From the NCBI GenBank assembly GCA_023393755.1, contig JAEXCA010000153.1, positions 1 through 18,325 of the forward strand: 18,325 nucleotides of DNA, read 5' to 3'. The position numbers were made by a program, and so were the translations under genes. The stretch comes from Actinomycetes bacterium. GTDB taxonomy: Bacteria > Actinomycetota > Actinomycetes > Propionibacteriales > Propionibacteriaceae. Numbering within the stretch: position 1 is the first letter of the stretch; each line of letters begins with the position of its first letter. Shown piece after piece: positions 6,685 to 14,164 of the stretch. The notes below the pieces were generated by a model that made no database searches, was not told the DNA's origin, and saw only the letters and a program-made list of their open reading frames with translations.

Positions 6685-7215
6685 CTAGCTGCCCCAGATG
6701 TGGGCCGCGTAGCGGGGGCAGGTGTCCTCTTCGTCCAGTTCATCGATGCAACTGGCCAGTTCCGGGACGCCCTGCAGCGCGGCGAGCGCCATCAGGACGT
6801 ACCGGACGTCCCGTTCATTGCTCAGCGGGAACGCGGATTCTTCCGCGACCAGCCTGAGCGCGGGTGGGAACGCTGCTCGATAGGCCGTGTCGATCGCTTC
6901 TGGCAACGGTGGCCCGGGCATGGAGTCAGGTTCCCAGTCAGCGACGATCAGTCCGAGCACCACCGCGTACTCGAGGCGACTACCGGCCCGCAGCGACTCG
7001 GCGATCTGGACGAGGTGCGGGAAGGCCGCGATCCCGGCCGGCCAGGTGGTGCCTTCCGAGGACAGTTCCGGCCACTCCTCAGTGAAGGTATCCGGGTGGG
7101 CCGGCAGGCTGCGTAGCCACTCCGGAACCCAGCCGCCGCCTCCGCTCCGGCACAGTAGGTCCGCCCATGCCGGATCGTCCAGTGACAGCGGTGCGACCTC
7201 CACCTGATCGTCCAT
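6685..7215 (-). CDS. Hypothetical protein, alpha-helical HEAT-like, immunity-protein-like
   Basis: 176 residues from the ATG at 7215, with AGGAAGGG upstream. There is no signal peptide or membrane helix. The pattern E-E-W-P-E-L-S-S-E-G-T-T-W-P-A-G-I-A-A-F-P-H-L followed by a helical hydrophobic segment resembles a group of small actinobacterial proteins with the motif W-x-x-L-x-x-x-G-T-x-Y/W-x-A-x-x-A-A-x-P-x-L, often predicted to be HEAT-like and sometimes listed with immunity proteins. No toxin gene is adjacent, so I would not assign an immunity role. A high Glu/Asp content and an acidic C-terminus are visible. Normal codon bias supports a real gene. Confidence 0.7.
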   Translation of the reverse strand: MDDQVEVAPLSLDDPAWADLLCRSGGGGWVPEWLRSLPAHPDTFTEEWPELSSEGTTWPAGIAAFPHLVQIAESLRAGSRLEYAVVLGLIVADWEPDSMPGPPLPEAIDTAYRAAFPPALRLVAEESAFPLSNERDVRYVLMALAALQGVPELASCIDELDEEDTCPRYAAHIWGS

Positions 7216-7317
7216 GGGGGGCCCTTCCTCTGGTTGGCGACCGGGGCTTTCATCGTTGCACGGTCCGGCGGATCAGGCCCTTGTAGCTGCCACTGTGTCA
7301 GGCTTTTGACTGTGGGT

Positions 7318-8145
7318 GTGGATCACGAACGACAGGAACTGCTACGCATCGGATTGTTCTCGACGCTGTCACGGATCAGCGTGCGGATGCTGCGGCACTA
7401 TCAGGAACACGGCGTTCTGGAACCGGCGTACATCGACCCCTTCTCGGGGCATCGCTGCTACCGACCGGAACAGCTGCGCCGTGCCCGGCTGGTGCTGCAG
7501 TTGCGCGACGCGGGATTCTCCGTCGAGGCGATCGCCGCGGTGCTGGCGTCCGTTACCGATCCAGCCAAGGTTGAGGCCGCCGTCGAGAACCAGCGCCGGG
7601 AACTCTCCCGTCGCCGCGACGAGCTTCATGGCCGGCTGGCCGCCTTGGACCGTGTGAGTACCACCTTGAAAGGACACCCCGCAATGACCGAAGTAGCAGT
7701 CGTCACGCTTCCGGAGATGACCGTGGCCAGCCTGCGCCACACGATCCCGGGCTATGGAGATGAGGGAGTGCTCTGGCAGGAGCTGATGCCCCTGCTGGAG
7801 CAGTCCAGGGTCTCCTTCCCGGCCGACGGGATCTCGGGCGCCTCCTTCCACGATCCCGACTACCGGGAGAGCGATGTGGACGTCGAGGTCTGGATGCAGG
7901 TCACCGAGACCTTCCGTCCGGTCGCTCCGCTGTCCTGCCGCACCGAACCCGAACGCCGGGTGGTGACGGCAACGCTGCGTGGCGACTACTCCCAGATGCC
8001 CGAGGTCACCGGAGCCATCGGCGCCTACCTCGCCGAACACCAGCTTCGGACCGGACCGATGTTCAACATCTACCGGGTCAGCCCGGCGCAGAACCCCGAT
8101 CCCAGCAGCTGGGTGACCGACGTCTGCTTCCCAATCCTCCCGTAG
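7318..8145 (+). CDS. MerR-family regulator with GyrI-like effector domain
   Basis: About 275 residues from the GTG at 7318. MerR proteins normally begin just before L-R-I-G-L-F-S, so earlier starts (TTG 7234, GTG 7312) are less likely. The winged HTH is LRIGLFSTLSRISVRMLRHY, followed by G-H-R-C-Y-R-P-E-Q-L, then a long dimerisation helix (about residues 75-115, rich in Arg/Glu/Leu). From about residue 122 a GyrI-like/BmrR-type ligand domain follows. This is the architecture of BmrR/BltR-like drug-sensing activators, which twist promoter DNA upon ligand binding. It is divergent from the 6685-7215 gene and convergent with the TetR gene (12-base gap), so its target is not obvious from position; autoregulation is possible. 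Confidence 0.88.
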   Translation: MDHERQELLRIGLFSTLSRISVRMLRHYQEHGVLEPAYIDPFSGHRCYRPEQLRRARLVLQLRDAGFSVEAIAAVLASVTDPAKVEAAVENQRRELSRRRDELHGRLAALDRVSTTLKGHPAMTEVAVVTLPEMTVASLRHTIPGYGDEGVLWQELMPLLEQSRVSFPADGISGASFHDPDYRESDVDVEVWMQVTETFRPVAPLSCRTEPERRVVTATLRGDYSQMPEVTGAIGAYLAEHQLRTGPMFNIYRVSPAQNPDPSSWVTDVCFPILP

Positions 8146-8157
8146 GGGCCGAGGCTG

Positions 8158-8802
8158 CTACCCGAGGCGACGCTCCAACTCGGCCAGGATGATCTCCAGG
8201 CCGTCCTCGAACTGTCGGGAGAAGGAGTACTCACCGGATCCGGTGAGGTGCTGGACGAGTTCGGCCAGGTGGGGGTAGCTGCCCAGCAGGGGAGCGACCT
8301 CCACCGCGAAGTCCACGGCGTCCGTGGTGGTGCTGGGGTCGAACGGCAGGTTCCGTTCGGTGAGCGCGAAGCCGTACACGTACGCGTCGATGGCCGAGAA
8401 CGCCTGGGCTGCCAACTCGATCGGGAAGCCGCCGCCCCGCAGGCAGCCGATCACCGCGTCATGGTGCCGTAGCAGGGCGGGGCCGGGATTGCTGCGGGAG
8501 TCGATCAGGGTGAGAGCCCACGGATGGTCCACCAGGACGCGACGCGCCGACCCTGCGCGTCGCCGCATGCCGGCCTGCCAGGAGTCCGCGGCGGCCGGCA
8601 ACTCGATCCGGGAGAAGACCCAGTCGACCAGGGCATCCAGCAGGGCGTCCTTGTTCGCGATGTGGTGGTAGAGCGACATCGCCTCGACGCCGAGCTGTTT
8701 ACCGACGTTCCGCATGCTGATCGCGGCGAACCCGCCCTCGTCGGCAACCTCGACCGCTGCCTCGATGATGCGTTGTGCGGTGAGCGGGCGGCCGTCCCTC
8801 AT
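8158..8802 (-). CDS. TetR-family repressor (TetR_C type)
   Basis: 214 residues from the ATG at 8802, with GGGAGGGG upstream. The N-terminal HTH is clear (residues about 10-55): A-A-V-E-V-A-D-E-G-G-F, then S-M-R-N-V-G-K-Q-L-G-V and M-S-L-Y-H-H-I-A-N-K-D-A-L-L-D. The C-terminal portion (VDWVFSRIELP, then D-A-Y-V-Y-G-F-A-L) is of the TetR/ActII C-terminal type, which binds an inducer. It is divergently transcribed from the oxidoreductase gene at 8874, and the 71-base gap contains two identical-pattern palindromes and a promoter. The straightforward reading is that it represses both itself and the oxidoreductase. Confidence 0.92.
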   Translation of the reverse strand: MRDGRPLTAQRIIEAAVEVADEGGFAAISMRNVGKQLGVEAMSLYHHIANKDALLDALVDWVFSRIELPAAADSWQAGMRRRAGSARRVLVDHPWALTLIDSRSNPGPALLRHHDAVIGCLRGGGFPIELAAQAFSAIDAYVYGFALTERNLPFDPSTTTDAVDFAVEVAPLLGSYPHLAELVQHLTGSGEYSFSRQFEDGLEIILAELERRLG

Positions 8803-8813
8803 CTGCCCCTCCC

Positions 8814-8842
8814 TTGTGATCTTACGACTGTAAGGCTACTCT
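8814..8842 (+). promoter_or_regulatory. Predicted promoter of the MDR oxidoreductase gene
   Basis: TTGTGA (8814-8819, -35-like) and TACTCT (8837-8842, TANNNT -10) are separated by 17 bases. The expected start is near 8849, giving a leader of about 25 bases with a good AAGGAG at 8864. Operator 1 fills the spacer. Confidence 0.5.
8821..8834. promoter_or_regulatory. TetR operator copy 1
   Basis: CTTACGACTGTAAG, a CTTAC-N4-GTAAG palindrome. It lies between the -35 and -10 hexamers of the oxidoreductase promoter and 19 bases before the TetR start, so occupancy would block polymerase. It shares the pattern with the second copy exactly 32 bases further on, about three helical turns. Confidence 0.72.
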
Positions 8843-8852
8843 CTTGGACAGT

Positions 8853-8866
8853 CTTACACCTGTAAG
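8853..8866. promoter_or_regulatory. TetR operator copy 2
   Basis: CTTACACCTGTAAG, the same CTTAC-N4-GTAAG palindrome. It sits downstream of the predicted start and overlaps the AAGGAG ribosome-binding site of the oxidoreductase gene. Confidence 0.72.
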
Positions 8867-8873
8867 GAGAGCA

Positions 8874-9842
8874 ATGGAATCTCAGATGATGGCGGCACTG
8901 GTCGGCAGCTATGGTCCACCCGAGGTGATCGCGGTCCGCGCCGTCCCGATGCCGGTTCCGCGTCCCGGTGAGGTGCTGGTCCGGGTGGCGGCCGCCGCGG
9001 TCACCTCCGGGGACGCGCGGATCCGGGCCGCCCGGTTCCCGCCCGGCTTCGGCTTCCTGGCCCGGCTGGGGATCGGTCTCCTCCGTCCGCGGGCGAAGGT
9101 GCCCGGGATGGTGTTCTCCGGGCAGGTCGTGGAACTCGGGGACGGGGTGACCGGGTTCGCCGCCGGTGACCAGGTGACGGGCATGACCGGCGGACGGCTC
9201 GGCGCGCATGCCGAGTACGTGGCGGTGCCGGCCACCGTGCTGGCCGCCAAGCCGGACACGATCTCGCATGCCGATGCGGCGGGAGTGCTGTTCGGCGGCT
9301 CCACGGCCCTGCACTTCCTGCGGGACCGCGCGCGGGTGCAGGCTGGGCAGAGCGTGCTGGTCAACGGCGCCTCGGGGTCGGTCGGCTCGAGCGCGGTTCA
9401 ACTGGCCGTCCACTTCGGAGCGGTGGTGACCGCGGTCAGCAGTGCCGGCAACCACCCACTGCTGCGGGAGCTCGGAGCGAAGCAGGTCGTCGACTATCGG
9501 TCATCCCCGGTGGCGGGGCTGGCGGAGCGCTTCGACGTCGTCTTCGATGCGGTCGGCAATCTCAGCCGTTCCCAGGGCCTGCGGCTCCTCAACCCGGGTG
9601 GGGCGCTCGTCCTGGCCGTGGCCAGCCTGTGGGAGACGGCGACCGCGCGCGGCCGGGTGCTCGCCGGAGCCGCCCCCGAACGGAGCGACGACTTCGCCCT
9701 TCTGCTGGATCTCGTGGCGCGTGGCGTACTCGATCCCCTGGTGGAGGCCGTAGGCGGCCTCGACGCTCTCCCCGAGGCCCATCGCCGGATCGACACCGGC
9801 CGCAAGACCGGCAATCTGGTGATCCTCCCGCACGGAGCCTGA
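8874..9842 (+). CDS. Zinc-independent MDR oxidoreductase, quinone-reductase-like
   Basis: 322 residues from the ATG at 8874 (AAGGAG upstream). The N-terminal GroES-like domain carries G-P-P-E-V-I and P-R-P-G-E-V-L-V-R-V; the catalytic-zinc Cys/His set of alcohol dehydrogenases is not present. The nucleotide-binding fold has V-N-G-A-S-G-S-V-G-S-S-A-V-Q-L-A (A-x-x-G-x-V-G pattern typical of NADPH-using quinone oxidoreductases) and D-V-V-F-D-A-V-G-N. It ends in K-T-G-N-L-V-I. The family reduces quinones or enones with NAD(P)H, often as an electrophile-stress defence. The divergent TetR repressor with two operators in the promoter predicts induction by such a compound. It is the last clearly chromosomal gene before the degraded mobile-element DNA. 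Confidence 0.9.
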   Translation: MESQMMAALVGSYGPPEVIAVRAVPMPVPRPGEVLVRVAAAAVTSGDARIRAARFPPGFGFLARLGIGLLRPRAKVPGMVFSGQVVELGDGVTGFAAGDQVTGMTGGRLGAHAEYVAVPATVLAAKPDTISHADAAGVLFGGSTALHFLRDRARVQAGQSVLVNGASGSVGSSAVQLAVHFGAVVTAVSSAGNHPLLRELGAKQVVDYRSSPVAGLAERFDVVFDAVGNLSRSQGLRLLNPGGALVLAVASLWETATARGRVLAGAAPERSDDFALLLDLVARGVLDPLVEAVGGLDALPEAHRRIDTGRKTGNLVILPHGA

Positions 9843-9883
9843 GCAGGAACCGGCGGTTGATCCTTCGGGAGTACTCGGTTTGA

Positions 9884-10792
9884 AGGGTCGTTCTCCTCGC
9901 AGAGGGAATCATCGCCGCGCCGTCGAAGGAACGCCGCAAGCTCCGTAAACAGCGCCGCCGCGCCGAAGCACGCCTCCACGCAGAGTAAGGCACGACCGAA
10001 CTCGCCGCCGCGAACGCACGGGCCGAGGCTGAGCGGGCTGAGCGGCGCGCCACGATCTACCTCCCCAAGGACGGTGAGGCGGGAGCGGCGCAGCTCAGGA
10101 CGCCGGGACGGTTCCGGCTCCCACGCCACCAGGACACCTCCGCAACCTTGGCGGGTGCGTACCCGTTCGTCGCCGAAGGTGGCCGCGGCGCGGACGGCGT
10201 CGTCGTCGGGCAAGACCTCTACTCCGGCGGCTCCTCCGTGCACGACCCGTGGGTGCTGTATGCCCGTGGCATCATCACCGCCCCGAACGTTGTGCTGGAG
10301 GGTGTCGTCGGCTCCGGCAAGTCCTCGCTCGCCAAGTCGCTCTACACGCGGTCGTTGCCGTTCGGTCGCAGGGTCTATGTCCCTGGTGAACCGAAGGGTG
10401 AGCACACTGCCGTCGCCAACGCCGTCGGTGGACGCGCGATCGTGGCGGGCCATGGACTCAACACCCGCCTGAACCCTCTCGACGAGGGCCACCGCCCATC
10501 CGGGCTGTCGGACGAGTAGTGGGCCTCCACCGTCACCGCCCGCAGGCGGGACCTGATCGGCGCGCTCGCTGAGACCGTGCTCGCGCGCGGGCTGTCACCG
10601 TTGGAGCACACCGCGATCGACCTGGCGTTGACGCAGACGGTGCGGGAGAACGCCGTGCCGATCCTGTCGATGGTGGTGGACCGCCTCAACCCCAGCACCG
10701 ACACCGACGGCCGCCTCGTCGAGGACGGCTCTCGCGCAGCCGGAAACGAAGAGCTGCCGCAACATCGACAGTCTCGGCGAGAACCTGGGTAG
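9884..10792 (+). pseudogene. VirB4-like conjugation ATPase, decayed remnant
   Basis: One frame, read through two stops, gives about 300 residues of a conjugative-transfer ATPase typical of actinobacterial integrative elements. Recognisable pieces in order: an Arg/Lys-rich helix (R-K-L-R-K-Q-R-R-R-A-E-A-R-L-H-A-E), a TAA stop at 9986-9988, T-I-Y-L-P-K-D-G-E-A, P-G-R-F-R-L-P-R-H-Q-D-T-S-A-T-L, G-Q-D-L-Y-S-G-G-S, the Walker A motif G-V-V-G-S-G-K-S-S at 10301-10327, V-P-G-E-P-K-G-E-H-T-A-V, a TAG stop at 10517-10519 in place of what is probably Gln/Glu before W-A-S, and R-R-R-D-L-I-G-A-L-A-E-T-V-L. It ends at 10792 before any Walker B, so both point mutations and a 3' truncation are present. The intact family powers type IV secretion; this copy cannot. 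Confidence 0.8.
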
Positions 10793-10933
10793 CCACCGCC
10801 CTCCTGGGACGGTGCCTCGTTCAGTCTTCGTGGACTTGAGTTCTCCTCAGAGTGCATCGTCGTCCAGCATCCCCGCCTTCGCGCCACTTGTCTCACCCCG
10901 GACTGATGATCTGTGTGGTGTCTTTTCATGCTA

Positions 10934-10952
10934 ATGTGAGCAGTGCTTACAT
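10934..10952. promoter_or_regulatory. Predicted operator of the downstream TetR gene
   Basis: ATGTGAGCAGTGCTTACAT is an inverted repeat with 9-base arms, eight of them matched, around a central G. It overlaps a possible -10 hexamer TAATGT (10932-10937) and sits 13 bases before the ATG of the TetR gene. Autorepression of the whole cassette is inferred. Confidence 0.55.
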
Positions 10953-10965
10953 GATGGAGGGGTGG

Positions 10966-11565
10966 ATGGCATCAACAGCGGCCAAGTCCGGCTATCACCA
11001 CGGTGATCTGCGGGCGACGCTCGTGCTCACGGCTCTGGAGATGCTGGAAGCCGGAGAGGCGTTCTCGTTGCGGGCGGTCGCGCGTCGAGCAGGTGTGTCG
11101 ACGGCCGCCCCGTACCGGCACTTCCCGGATCGGGAGGCGCTGGAGTCTGCACTGGCCGTTCACGGGTTGCGCGAACTCATGGGCGACCTCGCCGGGGGAG
11201 TGCGCCCTCCGAGGTCTGCTGCCGAGGTGGGTGAACTCGCCGTCGGGTATGTCCGCTTCGCGCAGCGCAGGCCCGCCTTGTTTCGGCTGATGTTCGGCCA
11301 GCCATGCGATGACAGCGACGACGAGCGGGTGCGCACCGCCAGGGCGCTGCACGACTACCTCGAATCCGTCATGGCCGCGGTCTTCCCGCAAGCCGACCCG
11401 GCCGCCCTGGCCACCGCTGGATGGTCACTCGCCCACGGACTCGCGTTCCTCCATCTCGACGGAAAGCTCCCCGCCACCGACCAGACCGAAATCGACGAGC
11501 GCGTCCGCTCGACCTTCGCCGCCATCCTCCCGCCAACAACCAATCCTGATTCGAGGACATCATGA
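10966..11565 (+). CDS. TetR/AcrR-family regulator
   Basis: 199 residues from the ATG at 10966, chosen because GGAGG lies five bases upstream and K-S-G-Y-H-H-G-D-L-R, the usual start of this TetR subgroup, follows directly. The HTH is S-L-R-A-V-A-R-R-A-G-V-S-T-A-A-P-Y-R-H-F with D-R-E-A-L. The C-terminal region matches the WHG-type TetR_C domain (P-A-L-F-R-L-M-F, A-G-W-S-L-A-H-G-L-A-F-L). Its stop overlaps the next ATG in ATGA, so the DJ-1 gene is translationally coupled. With the palindrome upstream it probably represses its own operon of three genes (TetR, DJ-1/PfpI, SDR). Confidence 0.9.
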   Translation: MASTAAKSGYHHGDLRATLVLTALEMLEAGEAFSLRAVARRAGVSTAAPYRHFPDREALESALAVHGLRELMGDLAGGVRPPRSAAEVGELAVGYVRFAQRRPALFRLMFGQPCDDSDDERVRTARALHDYLESVMAAVFPQADPAALATAGWSLAHGLAFLHLDGKLPATDQTEIDERVRSTFAAILPPTTNPDSRTS

Positions 11566-12248
11566 GCACACGCATCCTGCTGGTCGTCACCAACGTCGAC
11601 CACTACGACGCCGACCCGTCGCACCCGACCGGGCTGTGGCTGTCCGAGCTGACCCACGCCTACGATCTGTTCGCCGAGCGTGGGTTCGAGCAGACGATCG
11701 TGAGCCCCGCCGGTGGGAAAGTGCCTTTGGAGCCTCGCTCGTTGAAGTTCCCCAACTACGACAAGTCCGCCCAAGCCTGGCACGACGACCCGGCCCGGGT
11801 GGCCCTACTGGACAACACGGCAAGCCCGGAGCAGGTCGATTCCGCCGACTACGACGCGATCTACTTCACCGGCGGTCACGCGGTGATGTTCGACTTCCCA
11901 GGCAGCGAGGGCCTGCAGCGGATCACCCGCGAGATCTACGAGCGAGGTGGCGTTGTCGGAGCGGTCTGCCACGGCTACTGCGGCCTGCTCGACATCAGGC
12001 TCTCCGACGGCAGCTACCTCGTCGCGGGACGCAACATCACCGGATTCTCCTGGCGCGAGGAGGTCCTCGCCGGAGTGGCGAAGCTCGTGCCCTACAACGT
12101 CGAAGAACGCATGAAGGAGCGCTGCGCGCGCTACTCCAGGGCGCTGCTGCCGTTCGTCTCCAACGCCGTCGTCGACGGACGACTCGTCACCGGCCAGAAC
12201 CCCGGCTCGGCCAAGGAGGCCGCCGCCAAGGTCGCGGCGCTCCTCTGA
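11562..12248 (+). CDS. DJ-1/PfpI family protein (Hsp31-like, class I glutamine amidotransferase fold)
   Basis: 228 residues from the ATG at 11562, overlapping the TetR stop by four bases. The N-terminus (RILLVVTNVDHY), P-T-G-L-W-L-S-E-L (Glu29), T-G-G-H-A-V-M-F-D-F-P, and the nucleophile elbow G-A-V-C-H-G (Cys136, His137) are the hallmarks of the Hsp31/YhbO branch of DJ-1/PfpI. The conserved Glu/Cys/His are all present, so it is likely active. Family members have been reported as glyoxalase III, deglycase, chaperone or isonitrile hydratase; which applies is not clear. Co-expression with an SDR-type reductase and a TetR regulator suggests a reactive-carbonyl or oxidative stress module. Confidence 0.9.
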   Translation: MSTRILLVVTNVDHYDADPSHPTGLWLSELTHAYDLFAERGFEQTIVSPAGGKVPLEPRSLKFPNYDKSAQAWHDDPARVALLDNTASPEQVDSADYDAIYFTGGHAVMFDFPGSEGLQRITREIYERGGVVGAVCHGYCGLLDIRLSDGSYLVAGRNITGFSWREEVLAGVAKLVPYNVEERMKERCARYSRALLPFVSNAVVDGRLVTGQNPGSAKEAAAKVAALL

Positions 12249-12300
12249 CGGTACCTGCGCTCCGCGCACAGAACCGAACCAGAAGGATCGGAAGAGCATC

Positions 12301-13224
12301 ATGCAGACCGTGCTCGGCTCCGGCGGTCAGATCGCCGACGAACTCACTCGCGAACTCCACCGCGGCTTCACCCGCGACATCCGGCTCGTCAGCCGCAACC
12401 CCCGCAAGGCAAATCCCAGCGACCAGCTCGTCTCGGCCGACCTGATGGATGCCGAGGCCGCCGACCGCGCGGTTGCGGGCAGCGAGATCGTCTACCTCAC
12501 CGTCGGGCTACCGATGGACTCGACGCTTTGGGAGCAGAAGTTCCCGACGATGATGGCGAACACGATCGCCGCCTGCCAGAAGTACGAAAGCAAGCTCGTG
12601 TTCTTCGACAACACCTACATGTACCCTCGCACCGCCACACCCCAGACCGAACACACCCCGTTCGGGCCGGCCGGACGCAAGGCGACCGTGCGCGCGCACA
12701 TCGCCAAGATGCTGCTGAAGGAGATGGAGGCGGGCACGATCGCCGCGGTGATCTGCCGCGCCCCCGAGTTTTACGGCCCCGGCAAGACGCAGAGTCTCAC
12801 GAACGCAGCTGTGTTCAGCCGCATCAAGCAGGGCAAGCGGCCCCTCGTGCCGCTGAACGCTCACGCGAAACGCAGCCTGATCTGGACTCCCGACGCCAGC
12901 CGCGCCATGGCCCTCATCGGCAACACCCCCGACACCTACGGCCAGACCTGGCACCTCCCCATCGACCCCAATCGCCTCAGCTACCGACAGATGATCGACA
13001 TCGCCTCCGAGACCACCGGACGAAAGATCGGATACACCACCGTGCCCAGGTGGGCGTTCCGCATCGGCGGACGGCTCAACCCTGCCGTCAACGAGGCCGA
13101 GGAACTCCTCCCGCGCTACCGGCAGGACAACATCTTCGACTCCTCCAAGTTCACGACGCGATTCCCGGACTTCGCAATCACGAGCTACCGGGAGGGCATC
13201 CGCCTCCTCGTGGCTGACGAATAG
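12301..13224 (+). CDS. NAD(P)-dependent epimerase/dehydratase (atypical extended SDR)
   Basis: 307 residues from the ATG at 12301, with GGAAGAG upstream. The Rossmann glycine motif is at the very N-terminus (L-G-S-G-G-Q-I). D-L-M-D-A follows the second-strand region, and V-Y-L-T-V-G-L is where the fourth strand ends. F-F-D-N-T-Y-M-Y-P-R replaces the usual Ser and Tyr segment. The classical Y-x-x-x-K is not visible; instead R-A-H-I-A-K-M-L-L occupies that helix, as in a group of actinobacterial epimerase-like proteins related to NmrA. R-A-P-E-F-Y-G-P-G is a typical substrate-domain motif. It is the third gene of the TetR/DJ-1 operon, 52 bases after the DJ-1 stop. Substrate unknown. The remnant recombinase frame begins directly after its stop codon. 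Confidence 0.87.
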   Translation: MQTVLGSGGQIADELTRELHRGFTRDIRLVSRNPRKANPSDQLVSADLMDAEAADRAVAGSEIVYLTVGLPMDSTLWEQKFPTMMANTIAACQKYESKLVFFDNTYMYPRTATPQTEHTPFGPAGRKATVRAHIAKMLLKEMEAGTIAAVICRAPEFYGPGKTQSLTNAAVFSRIKQGKRPLVPLNAHAKRSLIWTPDASRAMALIGNTPDTYGQTWHLPIDPNRLSYRQMIDIASETTGRKIGYTTVPRWAFRIGGRLNPAVNEAEELLPRYRQDNIFDSSKFTTRFPDFAITSYREGIRLLVADE

Positions 13225-13632
13225 CAGCACATCAGACTGCTGGAGGAGATCACACTGAGGCGTCTCCTCCAAACACCCCAGGCGAGCTCCGAACCGAAAG
13301 CCGGTGGAACAGGCGTACCTGATCGCGAGTACGCCTTCGCCCGGGCGAACCTCGATGACTCGCTGACCCTGCTCTCGAACGCGGCCGACATCTAGAAGAC
13401 AGCCGACGACGCGAACCGTCGGCTCTGCGACCAGGCACTGTTCAAGGCGATCTACGTCGATGAAGACAACGACGTTCGGATCGGCTACAAGACGCCGTAT
13501 GACGGGCTGAGCATCGAAGGGTTTCAGGCCGACGCGCTCACCTGGGCCGCCGAGGCAAGGAAGTTGGGACAGGCCCGAACCTCGACCAAGGGCGGTCCCT
13601 TGGTCGAAAGCTCAAACCTGACCCATTTGGGG
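13225..13632 (+). pseudogene. Serine recombinase, C-terminal remnant
   Basis: The frame after the epimerase stop continues with sequence typical of the C-terminus of actinobacterial large serine recombinases: R-L-L-E-E-I-T-L-R, F-A-R-A-N-L-D-D-S-L-T-L-L, N-R-R-L-C-D-Q-A-L-F-K-A-I-Y-V-D, and G-G-P-L-V-E-S-S-N-L-T-H-L-G at the end. A TAG at 13393-13395 interrupts it (A-A-D-I-stop-K-T). The catalytic N-terminal resolvase domain and the zinc ribbon are missing, so it is dead. It marks a site where an integrase gene was partly replaced, apparently by the upstream TetR/DJ-1/SDR cassette. The frame stays open past 13632 into the next gene. Confidence 0.75.
13241..13271 (+). terminator. Hairpin downstream of the TetR/DJ-1/SDR operon
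   Basis: TGGAGGAGA (13241-13249) and TCTCCTCCA (13263-13271) form a perfect 9-bp stem with a 13-base loop, 16 bases after the SDR stop codon. The position suits transcription termination. No T-run follows, and the sequence also belongs to the recombinase remnant, so it may be incidental. Confidence 0.4.
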
Positions 13633-13761
13633 TGCCTGAGTAGTACGTTCGGCAACTCCGCCCCCAAGACAAAGACCCTGGTCAACCGCCTAGACCGTGG
13701 GGTCTACGAGGTCTCTCGACGCCCCCAGGATACCGCTCCGAAGGACGATCGTGGCCCCGTT

Positions 13762-14091
13762 GTGAGGACTGTCGAGACGGCTCAAACTTTCCTCACCGCC
13801 GCTGAGGTGGACGCGCTCGTCGGCGACTACCTGGCAGGGATGAGCGTCAAGGCACTCGCCGAGAGGTATGGCATCCATCGCGCCACGGTGTTCGCGCACC
13901 TGCGTCGCCGCAACGTGCCTAGCCGCCGCCCGGGGCTGGGGATCGACGAGAAGGCGGAGGCGGTGCGACTCGCCCGAGCGGGCGTCTCGATGCGCGCGAT
14001 CGGTCGCCGGATGGGCGTGGATCGTAAGGCCGTACGTGCGGCGCTGGTCGAGGCCGGACTCATCGTGGACGAAGCGAGCGATGACTCCTAG
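13762..14091 (+). CDS. Double helix-turn-helix DNA-binding protein
   Basis: 109 residues if the GTG at 13762 is used; the frame is open from 13396, so TTG or CTG starts further left cannot be excluded. Two resolvase-type HTH motifs are visible: S-V-K-A-L-A-E-R-Y-G-I-H-R-A-T-V-F-A-H-L (about residues 28-47) and S-M-R-A-I-G-R-R-M-G-V-D-R-K-A-V-R-A-A-L (about 76-95), joined by a basic linker. There is no catalytic domain. Similar small proteins often sit beside serine recombinases in actinobacterial mobile elements and may be regulators or recombination accessory factors; that is inference. It is 73 bases upstream of the DprA-like gene on the same strand. No clear ribosome-binding site precedes the chosen start. 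Confidence 0.65.
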   Translation: MRTVETAQTFLTAAEVDALVGDYLAGMSVKALAERYGIHRATVFAHLRRRNVPSRRPGLGIDEKAEAVRLARAGVSMRAIGRRMGVDRKAVRAALVEAGLIVDEASDDS

Positions 14092-14164
14092 CTGCGGTTC
14101 CGAGTTGCTGATCCGTCGGTAGCGCTCTGCGCACCTCGTCGGTAACGAGCGCCGAGAGGAACCG

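Noticed and set aside
9890..10853. Imperfect direct repeat GTTCTCCTC(GC)AGAG at both ends of the VirB4-like remnant
   Set aside because: Only nine bases match exactly without a gap; too short to call an attachment site or target duplication.
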